Below the pieces are notes generated by a model that was given only the letters and a program-made list of their open reading frames with translations, was not told where the DNA came from and ran no database searches. 11,839 nt of DNA. Origin: Bacteroidales bacterium (GTDB lineage Bacteria; Bacteroidota; Bacteroidia; Bacteroidales; Bacteroidaceae). The position numbers were made by a program, and so were the translations under genes. The stretch lies in assembly GCA_030523385.1 (NCBI GenBank), contig JAUNIV010000039.1, positions 1 through 11,839 of the forward strand, given 5' to 3'. This document shows positions 1 to 6,129 of this stretch, piece after piece; position 1 is the stretch's first letter, and each line of letters starts with the position of its first letter.

Positions 1-334
1 GGTTTTCTTCTATGAGCATTTGTATCAATTCCTTTGATTGCTCTTCTTCCACTTCTTGCATTGGAGAGAAATATTTATTTACTACCTGTTGGATTTGACT
101 TTCATATTCATCGCTGATATGGATGATTTTCAAAGCACCTACTATCATGGTACACTGAAATGAAAGAAGAAAGAACAAGATGATTCCTATGAGGTAACTT
201 ACAGGTTTAAAGGTAGCACTTTTATACCATCCACGGATTAGTACAAAAAACAGAGTCATACAAACTATCGTAATGAAAATTCCCCATACGATACTGCTGA
301 AAGAAAATTTTAGAAGTTCAAACAAACCCCACAT
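1..334 (-). CDS. Unrecognised two-helix membrane protein, N-terminal part (cut by left edge)
   Basis: An open frame begins with ATG at 334 and stays open for 111 codons to the left edge, so the C-terminus is missing. An in-frame TAG two codons upstream makes 334 the earliest possible start. The protein opens MWGLFELLKF and has two strongly hydrophobic stretches, roughly residues 13-33 and 46-70, separated by a short basic segment (RGWYK, FKP). After about residue 74 it turns polar and acidic, including EVEEEQSKEL, and looks helical or coiled-coil. This suggests a small inner-membrane protein with a soluble tail. I do not recognise the family and assign no function. It lies downstream of the promoter at 727-757 and would have a leader of nearly 390 bases if transcribed from it. 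The membrane topology and good coding character make a real gene likely. Confidence 0.65.
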   Translation of the reverse strand, partial: MWGLFELLKFSFSSIVWGIFITIVCMTLFFVLIRGWYKSATFKPVSYLIGIILFFLLSFQCTMIVGALKIIHISDEYESQIQQVVNKYFSPMQEVEEEQSKELIQMLIEEN

Positions 335-362
335 AGCCTATGTTTTCCATTTTATCAAGGAA

Positions 363-720
363 AGGCTCATTCCGTGAGTTGTTTTCGTTTATATTCGATT
401 GGCATATATAAAAAAGACGTGAGCCTGTACCCGTTACTCGTCCCACGCTCGGAGGCCTTCGCATTGCCCATCGTAGTTGAACGAGCAACGCAGAGCCCAC
501 GCCGATCCATATAGTGAAGATATTATACCTATATATAATATATAGGTATAGATATCCCATCCATATACATCCCATGGACATCTACCATTGCTTCGTCTTG
601 ACTACGATTGAAAGGTTGCGAAGTTTCCAAGCGTCAAGATCAAAGCGTCGTAGTAAACGCCTCTTCATATATATATGTTCCCTCGCCCTGCTTTTTGATT
701 AAAAGCAAAATCGGCGTAGA
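363..720 (-). other. Structured non-coding element: long leader or candidate small RNA
   Basis: This stretch has no convincing gene but is dense in inverted repeats, and a Bacteroides-type promoter (727-757) reads into it. Exact complementary pairs are: 710-717 with 499-506 (8 bp, extendable with G-U pairs to about 11); 690-695 with 701-706; the 12-base palindrome 666-677; 596-602 with 633-639; 601-607 with 648-654; 601-608 with 470-477; 617-623 with 457-463; the palindrome 519-556; and 420-426 with 363-369. On the minus strand a run of six U follows at 415-410. Some pairs exclude each other, as in switching leaders. It could be a long 5' leader of the membrane gene ending at 334, an independent RNA, or a dispersed palindromic repeat. 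The sequence alone does not decide between these. Confidence 0.35.
519..556. repeat. AT-rich palindrome (12-bp perfect arms, extended to 17)
   Basis: Bases 524-535 are the exact reverse complement of 539-550, around a three-base centre. After a one-base bulge at 551 the symmetry continues for five more pairs (519-523 with 552-556). It is almost entirely A and T apart from a CC/GG pair in each arm and the outer G-C pair. It sits at the centre of the larger imperfect inverted repeat formed by 457-477 and 601-623. It could form a cruciform in DNA or a long hairpin in RNA. Confidence 0.85.
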
Positions 721-726
721 GCATTG

Positions 727-757
727 CAAATATATGGCTAATTTTTGATAAAACAAA
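727..757 (-). promoter_or_regulatory. Bacteroides-type promoter reading leftward into the structured element
   Basis: On the minus strand, TTTG (757-754) is followed after 19 bases by TATATTTG (734-727). This matches the Bacteroides primary-sigma consensus TTTG / TAnnTTTG at both boxes with acceptable spacing. Transcription would start near 720, almost exactly where the first arm of the 710-717 / 499-506 pairing begins. No gene starts within the next 300 bases, so the immediate product is either a long leader or a non-coding RNA. Confidence 0.5.
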
Positions 758-937
758 AAAAGTAATGTTTTTTTCATTAGGACGAGGAGTAAACCTTGCT
801 CTAAAATGCAACAAATGTTTTATGAGGAAAGAAGTGATAAAATTAGAGAATGAGGGAATGGAGTAGGTTTAAAAGAACAGTGATAATACATTTTAGAAAA
901 AATATACACAAGTGTCAATGGAGCATATTTTTCTCTG
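758..937. other. Gene-free AT-rich spacer
   Basis: I see no credible coding frame, RNA gene or strong repeat here. The only symmetry noted is a weak five-base pair (763-767 with 775-779) around a run of T. The plus-strand open frame entering from 850 runs into the threonine dehydrogenase gene on the wrong strand and looks like chance. Confidence 0.5.
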
Positions 938-984
938 AAAAACTTAACAGGTGTCAAAGGCACATCACTGCACCTTTGACACCT
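938..984 (-). terminator. Intrinsic terminator of threonine dehydrogenase
   Basis: Bases 949-960 (AGGTGTCAAAGG) are the exact reverse complement of 973-984, giving a 12-bp stem with a 12-base loop. On the minus strand the stem is followed by a short AT-rich stretch containing five consecutive T (942-938). It begins 9 bases beyond the dehydrogenase stop codon, where a Rho-independent terminator is expected. Confidence 0.75.
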
Positions 985-992
985 TATATTAT

Positions 993-1943
993 TTATAAAA
1001 GCTTTGCTTTCAGTTTAGCCAACATGTCTTGCGTCATGCTGTCCAAATCGTATTCCGGTTTCCATCCCCATTCTTCGCGGGCACAAGTATCGTCCAAAGA
1101 GTTGGGCCATGAATCAGCAATAGCTTGACGCAACGGATCTACCTTGTATTCCATCTGGAAGTCGGGCACATACTTCTTGATGTTGTTGTAGATGATTTCG
1201 GGGTCGAAGCTCATAGAAGCAATGTTGAATGAGTTGCGGTGTACCAACTTGTCGGGGTTGGCTTCCATGATTTCTATGGCTGCACGCAGTCCGTCGGGCA
1301 TATACATCATATCCATGAAGGTGTTGGCAGAGATGGGGCATTCAAACTTTTCTCCCTTTACGGCTGAATAGTAGATATCTACTGCATAGTCCGTAGTGCC
1401 TCCACCCGGAGGAGTGACATACGAAATCAGTCCCGGGAAACGTACCGAACGGGTATCTACACCAAAACGGATGTGATAGTAATCGCTCAAAAGCTCACCG
1501 GAAACCTTGGTTACGCCATACATGGTGCGCGGATTGCGTACTGTGTCTTGCGGAGTCTTGTCTTTGGGAGTATTGTTTCCGAATACGCCGATGGAGCTGG
1601 GAGTAAATACGGCGCACTTCATTTCGCGTGCCACTTCGAGCACATTGAAAAGCCCGCCCATACCGATTTTCCAGGCTAATTGAGGCTTTGCCTCGGCAAC
1701 GGCAGACAGCAAGGCTGCTAAATTATAAATGGTATCAACATTGTACTTCGATACCGTTTCGGCAATCTGCTGTTCGTTCGTAATGTCCACGATGGCCGAA
1801 GGACCTGATTCCTTCAGTTCGCCCTTAGGTTCGGCACCGGGGATATAACCGGCTACGATGTTCCCGTTATAAATACGTCTTAATTGCATGGTTAGTTCCG
1901 AACCGATTTGACCGGTGGAACCGATGATTAATACATTTTTCAT
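993..1943 (-). CDS. L-threonine 3-dehydrogenase, extended SDR type
   Basis: This 316-residue protein is an NAD-dependent epimerase/dehydratase-like (extended short-chain dehydrogenase) protein. The N-terminal Rossmann motif GSTGQIG is at residues 8-14. TPSS at 114-117 supplies the catalytic Ser/Thr, and the YxxxK pair is Y142/K146 in MYGVTKVSGE. The PPGGGTTDYAVDIY segment (178-191) is typical of the SDR-type threonine dehydrogenases known from Flavobacterium and trypanosomes, which are unrelated to the zinc-dependent E. coli Tdh. It should oxidise L-threonine with NAD+ to 2-amino-3-ketobutyrate in the cytoplasm. The divergent neighbour Kbl cleaves that product, which strongly supports the assignment over a generic sugar epimerase. 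Length is normal for the family. The start at 1943 lies about 30 bases from the predicted transcription start. No defects seen. Confidence 0.92.
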   Translation of the reverse strand: MKNVLIIGSTGQIGSELTMQLRRIYNGNIVAGYIPGAEPKGELKESGPSAIVDITNEQQIAETVSKYNVDTIYNLAALLSAVAEAKPQLAWKIGMGGLFNVLEVAREMKCAVFTPSSIGVFGNNTPKDKTPQDTVRNPRTMYGVTKVSGELLSDYYHIRFGVDTRSVRFPGLISYVTPPGGGTTDYAVDIYYSAVKGEKFECPISANTFMDMMYMPDGLRAAIEIMEANPDKLVHRNSFNIASMSFDPEIIYNNIKKYVPDFQMEYKVDPLRQAIADSWPNSLDDTCAREEWGWKPEYDLDSMTQDMLAKLKAKLL

Positions 1944-1979
1944 AGTTTGCTATTTTGTTTCTGAGTTTCTTTTTGCAAA

Positions 1980-2012
1980 CAAAGATAATTAGAATACCTT
2001 ATATATCGCAAA
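1980..2012 (-). promoter_or_regulatory. Promoter of threonine dehydrogenase
   Basis: On the minus strand TTTG (2012-2009) is followed after 21 bases by TATCTTTG (1987-1980), an exact TAnnTTTG box of the Bacteroides type. The predicted start site near 1973 leaves a leader of about 30 bases before the ATG at 1943. Confidence 0.6.
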
Positions 2013-2026
2013 ATTTTCCCTGTATT

Positions 2027-2059
2027 TTTAGTAAGATTCAAAAAAAAGTAAGAACTTTG
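2027..2059 (+). promoter_or_regulatory. Possible weak promoter of kbl
   Basis: TTTA (2027-2030), 21 bases, then GAACTTTG (2052-2059) is a partial match to TTTG / TAnnTTTG, with one mismatch in each box. It would give a leader of about 45 bases before the kbl ATG at 2112. It lies back to back with the dehydrogenase promoter, so a single regulator bound between them could control both genes. Confidence 0.3.
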
Positions 2060-2111
2060 TCATACGAGAATGTTTTTGGTAACTTAATCTATCTAATTAA
2101 ATAAAAAAACT

Positions 2112-3302
2112 ATGTATGGTAAAATGAAAGAGTTCCTTGCGAAGGAACTGGCTGATATCAAAGCTGCCGGATTGTATAAGAACGAACGTATCATCACTAC
2201 TCCGCAACGGGCAGACATCCGGGTGAATGCTGGAGAGAATGTGCTGAACTTCTGTGCTAACAATTATTTGGGACTGTCGGATAACCAACGCCTGATAGAT
2301 GCAGCCAAAGCTGCCATGGATACTCATGGCTTCGGAATGTCTTCCGTACGCTTCATCTGCGGTACTCAGGACTTGCACAAGCAATTGGAAGCTGCCATCT
2401 CTGATTACTTCAAGACAGAAGACACCATATTATATGCTGCCTGTTTCGATGCCAACGGCGGATTGTTCGAACCGTTGTTTACTGATGAAGATGCTATCAT
2501 CTCCGATGCACTGAACCACGCTTCTATCATCGACGGTGTACGTCTGTGCAAGGCAAAGCGCTATCGTTATGCCAACGCCGATATGGCAGACTTGGAGCGT
2601 TGCTTGCAGGAAGCACAGGCACAGCGTCATCGCATCATTGCTACGGACGGTGTGTTCTCTATGGACGGCAATGTGGCTCCGCTGGATAAGATTTGTGATT
2701 TGGCTGAAAAGTATGACGCATTGGTGATGGTGGATGAATCTCACTCTGCCGGCGTGGTAGGTGCTACCGGTCATGGCGTGGCAGAACAGTTTAATGCCTA
2801 CGGACGTGTGGATATATTCACCGGCACTTTGGGCAAGGCTTTCGGTGGTGCTATGGGTGGATTCACCACAGGACGGAAGGAAATCATTGACATGCTGCGT
2901 CAGCGTTCCCGTCCGTATCTGTTCTCCAATTCGGTGGCTCCTGCCATTATCGGTGCCAGCTTGGAGATGTTCCGCATGCTGAAGGAAAGCGATGCACTGC
3001 ATACCAAACTGATGAACAATGTAACTTATTTCCGCGACAAGATGTTGGCGGCAGGATTCGACATCAAGCCTACTCAAAGCGCTATCTGTGCCGTGATGCT
3101 TTACGATGCCAAACTGTCTCAGGACTTTGCCGCTAAGATGCAGGAAGAAGGTATCTATGTCACCGGTTTCTATTATCCGGTAGTTCCGAAAGGACAGGCA
3201 CGCATCCGCGTACAGTTGTCTGCTGGACACGAGACTGAACATTTGGACAAGGCCATTGCCGCATTCATCAAGGTGGGCAAGGAACTTGGAGTCATTAAAT
3301 AA
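2112..3302 (+). CDS. kbl: Glycine C-acetyltransferase (2-amino-3-ketobutyrate CoA ligase)
   Basis: This 396-residue, full-length PLP enzyme belongs to the alpha-oxoamine synthase family. It converts 2-amino-3-ketobutyrate plus CoA to glycine and acetyl-CoA, the second step of threonine breakdown. Visible features are the N-terminal segment ending NERIITTPQRADI (residues 24-36), which is characteristic of Kbl; LNHASIIDG with H136, which stacks on PLP; DESHSAG with D208 and H211; the Schiff-base lysine K242 in TGTLGKAFGG; and the C-terminal GQARIR with R366, which binds the substrate carboxylate. The start is the ATG after an A-rich stretch, as usual in Bacteroidetes. Divergence from the threonine dehydrogenase distinguishes it from the close relatives BioF, HemA and serine palmitoyltransferase. 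It ends 17 bases from the convergent trkH stop. Confidence 0.95.
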   Translation: MYGKMKEFLAKELADIKAAGLYKNERIITTPQRADIRVNAGENVLNFCANNYLGLSDNQRLIDAAKAAMDTHGFGMSSVRFICGTQDLHKQLEAAISDYFKTEDTILYAACFDANGGLFEPLFTDEDAIISDALNHASIIDGVRLCKAKRYRYANADMADLERCLQEAQAQRHRIIATDGVFSMDGNVAPLDKICDLAEKYDALVMVDESHSAGVVGATGHGVAEQFNAYGRVDIFTGTLGKAFGGAMGGFTTGRKEIIDMLRQRSRPYLFSNSVAPAIIGASLEMFRMLKESDALHTKLMNNVTYFRDKMLAAGFDIKPTQSAICAVMLYDAKLSQDFAAKMQEEGIYVTGFYYPVVPKGQARIRVQLSAGHETEHLDKAIAAFIKVGKELGVIK

Positions 3303-3319
3303 GGTATATCCGGTTGGAG

Positions 3320-4774
3320 TTAGTGTTTCTTCCAGAAACCGGGAGTAAACAGCAACAATACGGTAAACAATTCCAGGCGGCCTATCAACATGAGCAAAGC
3401 ACTGACCCATTTGGCAGCATCAGGCATCCATGACCATGAATAGGCCGGCCCGCTTTGTCCTATACCGGGACCAACATTACCCAAACTGGAGATGGCTATG
3501 CTATATGCTTCGACGAAACCTATTCCGAAAAGCATTAGCACCAGCCATCCTATCAGTACAATCGTGATATACAGGAAGGTGAATGCCAATACCGTCGATT
3601 TGGTGTTGGGAGAGATGACTTGCTGGTTGATGCGTACCGGCAGTACGGCATTGGGATGAATGATGCGTTTGAACTCGTTCTTCACCACGCGCCCCATGAT
3701 GGCAAGCCGGATGCACTTGATTCCTCCGCTGGTAGAGCCTGCACAAGCACCGCAGAACATGACGATGCACATCAGTGTCCACAGCACAGGAGCCCATAGC
3801 ATGTAGTCGTCAGACGTGAATCCGGTACTGGTTTGCAGGGATACTACTTGGAACACGGCTTTCCGAAAAGCTTCTTCCAGTCCCAAATGGTCGGTGAGTG
3901 TCAGTACAGCAGTGGCAAAGAGGGTGAAGCATCCCACCGTGCCTACATACCAATGAAATTCCGTATCCTTGAGGAGTCGTTTGAAGTTCCCTTTCAGGAA
4001 CACCAGAAACAGCAATGTGAAGCTGATGCCCGACAAGAACATGAACAAGGTGATGACATATTCTATGTAAGGTGAATTGAAATGGGCAACACTGGCCTGC
4101 TTGGTGGAATAGCCGCCGGTGGCAGTGGTGGTGAGCGAATGGCATATACTGTCGAACATGCTCATGCCTCCCAAATACAATAGGGCAACTTCGATGATGG
4201 TCATGCCTAAGTAGATGGTCCATATCCACTTGGCCATGACGCCTATGCGTGGGTGAACCTTGTCATGGGTGGGTCCGGTGGCTTCGGCTGCAAACAGTTG
4301 GACACTGCCTACTCCGAAGATAGGCAATACGGCTATGGTGAAGAAGACGATGCCCAAACCGCCTATCCATTGCGTCAGGCTTCGCCAGAACAGCAATCCG
4401 TGCGGAAAAGATTCTATATTATCCAATATGGTGGAACCGGTGGTGGTGAACCCCGACATGGTCTCAAAGAAAGCATCCGTGATATTGGGGATATATCCGC
4501 TCAGGTAGTAGGGGAGCATGCCAAACAATGAGAAGGTGATCCATGCCAAAGTTACGATGACGTAGCCATCGCGGCGGTTCAACCGCTTTTCTGCATTCTT
4601 GCCTAATAGGGTTGAGGCTATGCCTGCTCCTGCCGTAATGGCTGCCGAAATAAGGAAGGCGGTCATGTCCGGCTCCCAGTTGCAGTAGGCAAGCAGTGCG
4701 CACAGCAACATGAATCCTGCTTCAATGAAAAAGAGGGCGCCCATGATTCGGGCAATCATTTTAATGTTGATCAT
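3320..4774 (-). CDS. trkH: TrkH-type potassium uptake protein (membrane channel subunit)
   Basis: This 484-residue polytopic membrane protein belongs to the TrkH/KtrB superfamily, which has four membrane-pore-membrane repeats. The four pore loops are visible: GFTTTGST (residues 108-115, G113), TTTATGGYST (215-224, G220), LQTSTGFTSDD (313-323, G318) and SSLGNVGPGIG (429-439). Each supplies one segment of the potassium filter. Hydrophobic helices fill the rest, and the basic loop around 352-381 (IKCIRL, VVKNEFKRIIHP) is cytoplasmic in this family. It forms the ion path of a Trk complex gated by the TrkA ring encoded immediately upstream. The start codon overlaps the trkA stop by one base (TGATG), indicating translational coupling. 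Length is normal. I found no clear terminator after it. Confidence 0.94.
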   Translation of the reverse strand: MINIKMIARIMGALFFIEAGFMLLCALLAYCNWEPDMTAFLISAAITAGAGIASTLLGKNAEKRLNRRDGYVIVTLAWITFSLFGMLPYYLSGYIPNITDAFFETMSGFTTTGSTILDNIESFPHGLLFWRSLTQWIGGLGIVFFTIAVLPIFGVGSVQLFAAEATGPTHDKVHPRIGVMAKWIWTIYLGMTIIEVALLYLGGMSMFDSICHSLTTTATGGYSTKQASVAHFNSPYIEYVITLFMFLSGISFTLLFLVFLKGNFKRLLKDTEFHWYVGTVGCFTLFATAVLTLTDHLGLEEAFRKAVFQVVSLQTSTGFTSDDYMLWAPVLWTLMCIVMFCGACAGSTSGGIKCIRLAIMGRVVKNEFKRIIHPNAVLPVRINQQVISPNTKSTVLAFTFLYITIVLIGWLVLMLFGIGFVEAYSIAISSLGNVGPGIGQSGPAYSWSWMPDAAKWVSALLMLIGRLELFTVLLLFTPGFWKKH

Positions 4775-6114
4775 CAGTTGAAGAATTTTTCTATTTTCTT
4801 AATCATCATGCTCAGGCAGAATACCACCACGTGGTCATTGGGCTGTATGATGGTGTTGCCTGTAACCAAAATACCTTCTCCGTTGCGTATCAGTCCGCCT
4901 ATGTTTACCCCCTTGGGCAGTCCCATATCCTTGATGGTGCTTCGTGTGATGCGTGCTCCTTCTTTTACTATAAATTCAGCCACATCGGCATTGGCTACTG
5001 TCAGGCACTTCACGTTCGATACGTCGGCATCCAGCATCATTTGGTAGATGTGGCTGGCGGCTATCATCTTCTTGTTGATTACCGTGCCGATGTCTAAGCT
5101 TTCTGCCATGCTGATGTAGTCGATGTTCTCCACTTCGGCCACTGTTTTGGTTACTCCCATACGTTTGGCAGCTAAGCAGGCCAGGATGTTGGTCTCCGAA
5201 TTGTCTGTCAGTGCCACGAAAGCTTCCGTATTCTTCAATCCCTCTTCCAACAGCAGTTCCATGTCTCGCCCGTCACCATTGATAATCATGACTTTGTCAT
5301 CCACTACTTCTGTCAGTCGGTTGCAGCGGTTCAGGTCATTCTCTATGATTTTGATTTGCATGTATTCGGGAGCATACTGGCTGGTGCGTACAGCAATGCG
5401 GCTTCCGCCCATAATCATCACGTTGCGCACATCGGGATAATCTTCCTTGCCGGAAATCTTGCGTATGTAGGGAATGTATTTCTTGGTGGTGGTGAAGAAC
5501 ACAATGTCGTATAGCTTGATGACATCGTCTCCTCGCGGAATGATGGTTTCATTTCCTCGCTTGATGGCTACGATGTGGAAGGGGATGTTCCGTCCTCCCA
5601 ATTCGTGAAGGGGTACGTTCAGTATCTCTGCCTTTTCCCTCATTTTGGTGCCTATCAGTACCAATGCGCCTCCACAGAATTCCCACCATTGGCGTATCCA
5701 ACTCATCTTCACGGCATCTACAATGTCTTTGGCTGCCAGCATTTCCGGATAGATAAGTGAATGTACTCCCAATCGGGCAAAGAACTCTTTGTGTTTGGGC
5801 AACAGATATTCGTAATTGTCAATGCGCGCCACAGTCTTTTTGGCTCCCATGTTGGTAGCCAGCATGCAGGCTGTCATGTTACGGCTTTCTTCGGGCATGA
5901 CGCCGATAAACAAATCGGCTCCTGCTACTCCTGCGTCTTTTAATCCCTTGATGGAGGTAGGAGAGGCATTGACAGTCATCAGGTCGAAATTAGAATCCAG
6001 TTTGCTCAACTTTTCCTCGTTTTCGTCCATCAGTATAATATCTTGTTTCTCGCCGGACAGCAGTTTGGCCAAATGGGTTCCTACTGCTCCCGCTCCTGCT
6101 ATGATGATTTTCAT
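4774..6114 (-). CDS. trkA: TrkA, cytoplasmic NAD-binding regulator of potassium uptake
   Basis: This 446-residue protein has two tandem RCK units. The first Rossmann fold starts at residue 2 with GAGAVG (7-12) and an acidic residue at D30 ending the second strand. The second begins around residue 231 with a less regular nucleotide loop, GGSRIA (236-241), and E259. Each Rossmann half is followed by a TrkA-C domain (about 145-222 and 368-446). It assembles under TrkH and regulates potassium flux in response to bound nucleotides. A purine-rich AAAGAGAGAAA precedes the ATG at 6114. The gene lies 15 bases after dxs and overlaps trkH, so all three are probably one transcript. The second glycine loop departs from GxGxxG, a common state for the C-terminal half of bacterial TrkA, and may bind nucleotide weakly. 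Confidence 0.94.
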   Translation of the reverse strand: MKIIIAGAGAVGTHLAKLLSGEKQDIILMDENEEKLSKLDSNFDLMTVNASPTSIKGLKDAGVAGADLFIGVMPEESRNMTACMLATNMGAKKTVARIDNYEYLLPKHKEFFARLGVHSLIYPEMLAAKDIVDAVKMSWIRQWWEFCGGALVLIGTKMREKAEILNVPLHELGGRNIPFHIVAIKRGNETIIPRGDDVIKLYDIVFFTTTKKYIPYIRKISGKEDYPDVRNVMIMGGSRIAVRTSQYAPEYMQIKIIENDLNRCNRLTEVVDDKVMIINGDGRDMELLLEEGLKNTEAFVALTDNSETNILACLAAKRMGVTKTVAEVENIDYISMAESLDIGTVINKKMIAASHIYQMMLDADVSNVKCLTVANADVAEFIVKEGARITRSTIKDMGLPKGVNIGGLIRNGEGILVTGNTIIQPNDHVVVFCLSMMIKKIEKFFN

Positions 6115-6129
6115 TTTCTCTCTTTATGT

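Noticed and set aside
371..382. Damaged Dxs active site (EGHA in place of EQHA, residues 371-382 of the protein)
   Set aside because: The catalytic glutamate and the following histidine are kept and the rest of the enzyme is intact, so this looks like lineage variation rather than loss of function. The coordinates given are protein residues.
318..581. 87-codon minus-strand open frame in the structured region
   Set aside because: It runs straight through the 519-556 palindrome, has a composition dictated by the repeats, and ends by overlapping the better membrane-protein start at 334. No family is recognisable.
514..702. 62-codon plus-strand open frame
   Set aside because: It covers the same palindromic repeats on the opposite strand, with low-complexity Tyr/Ile/Arg content; it has no family features.
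690..706. Terminator at GCTTTT–TGATT–AAAAGC
   Set aside because: Short AU stem with no T-run following on either strand; it lies just downstream of the promoter, so it is better seen as part of the leader structure.
363..720. Retron non-coding RNA
   Set aside because: Inverted repeats alone are not enough; there is no reverse transcriptase gene anywhere in the window.
850..1128. 92-codon plus-strand open frame
   Set aside because: Nearly half lies antisense to the threonine dehydrogenase gene and it includes the terminator hairpin; the protein looks like chance sequence.
3310..3342. Possible bidirectional terminator between kbl and trkH (CCGGTT / AACCGG)
   Set aside because: Only six pairs with a 21-base loop, mostly inside the trkH coding end, and no T-run on either strand.
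2430..3410. 326-codon minus-strand open frame antisense to kbl
   Set aside because: Long only because the codon usage of kbl leaves that frame open; the translation has no recognisable motifs, and kbl itself is unambiguous.
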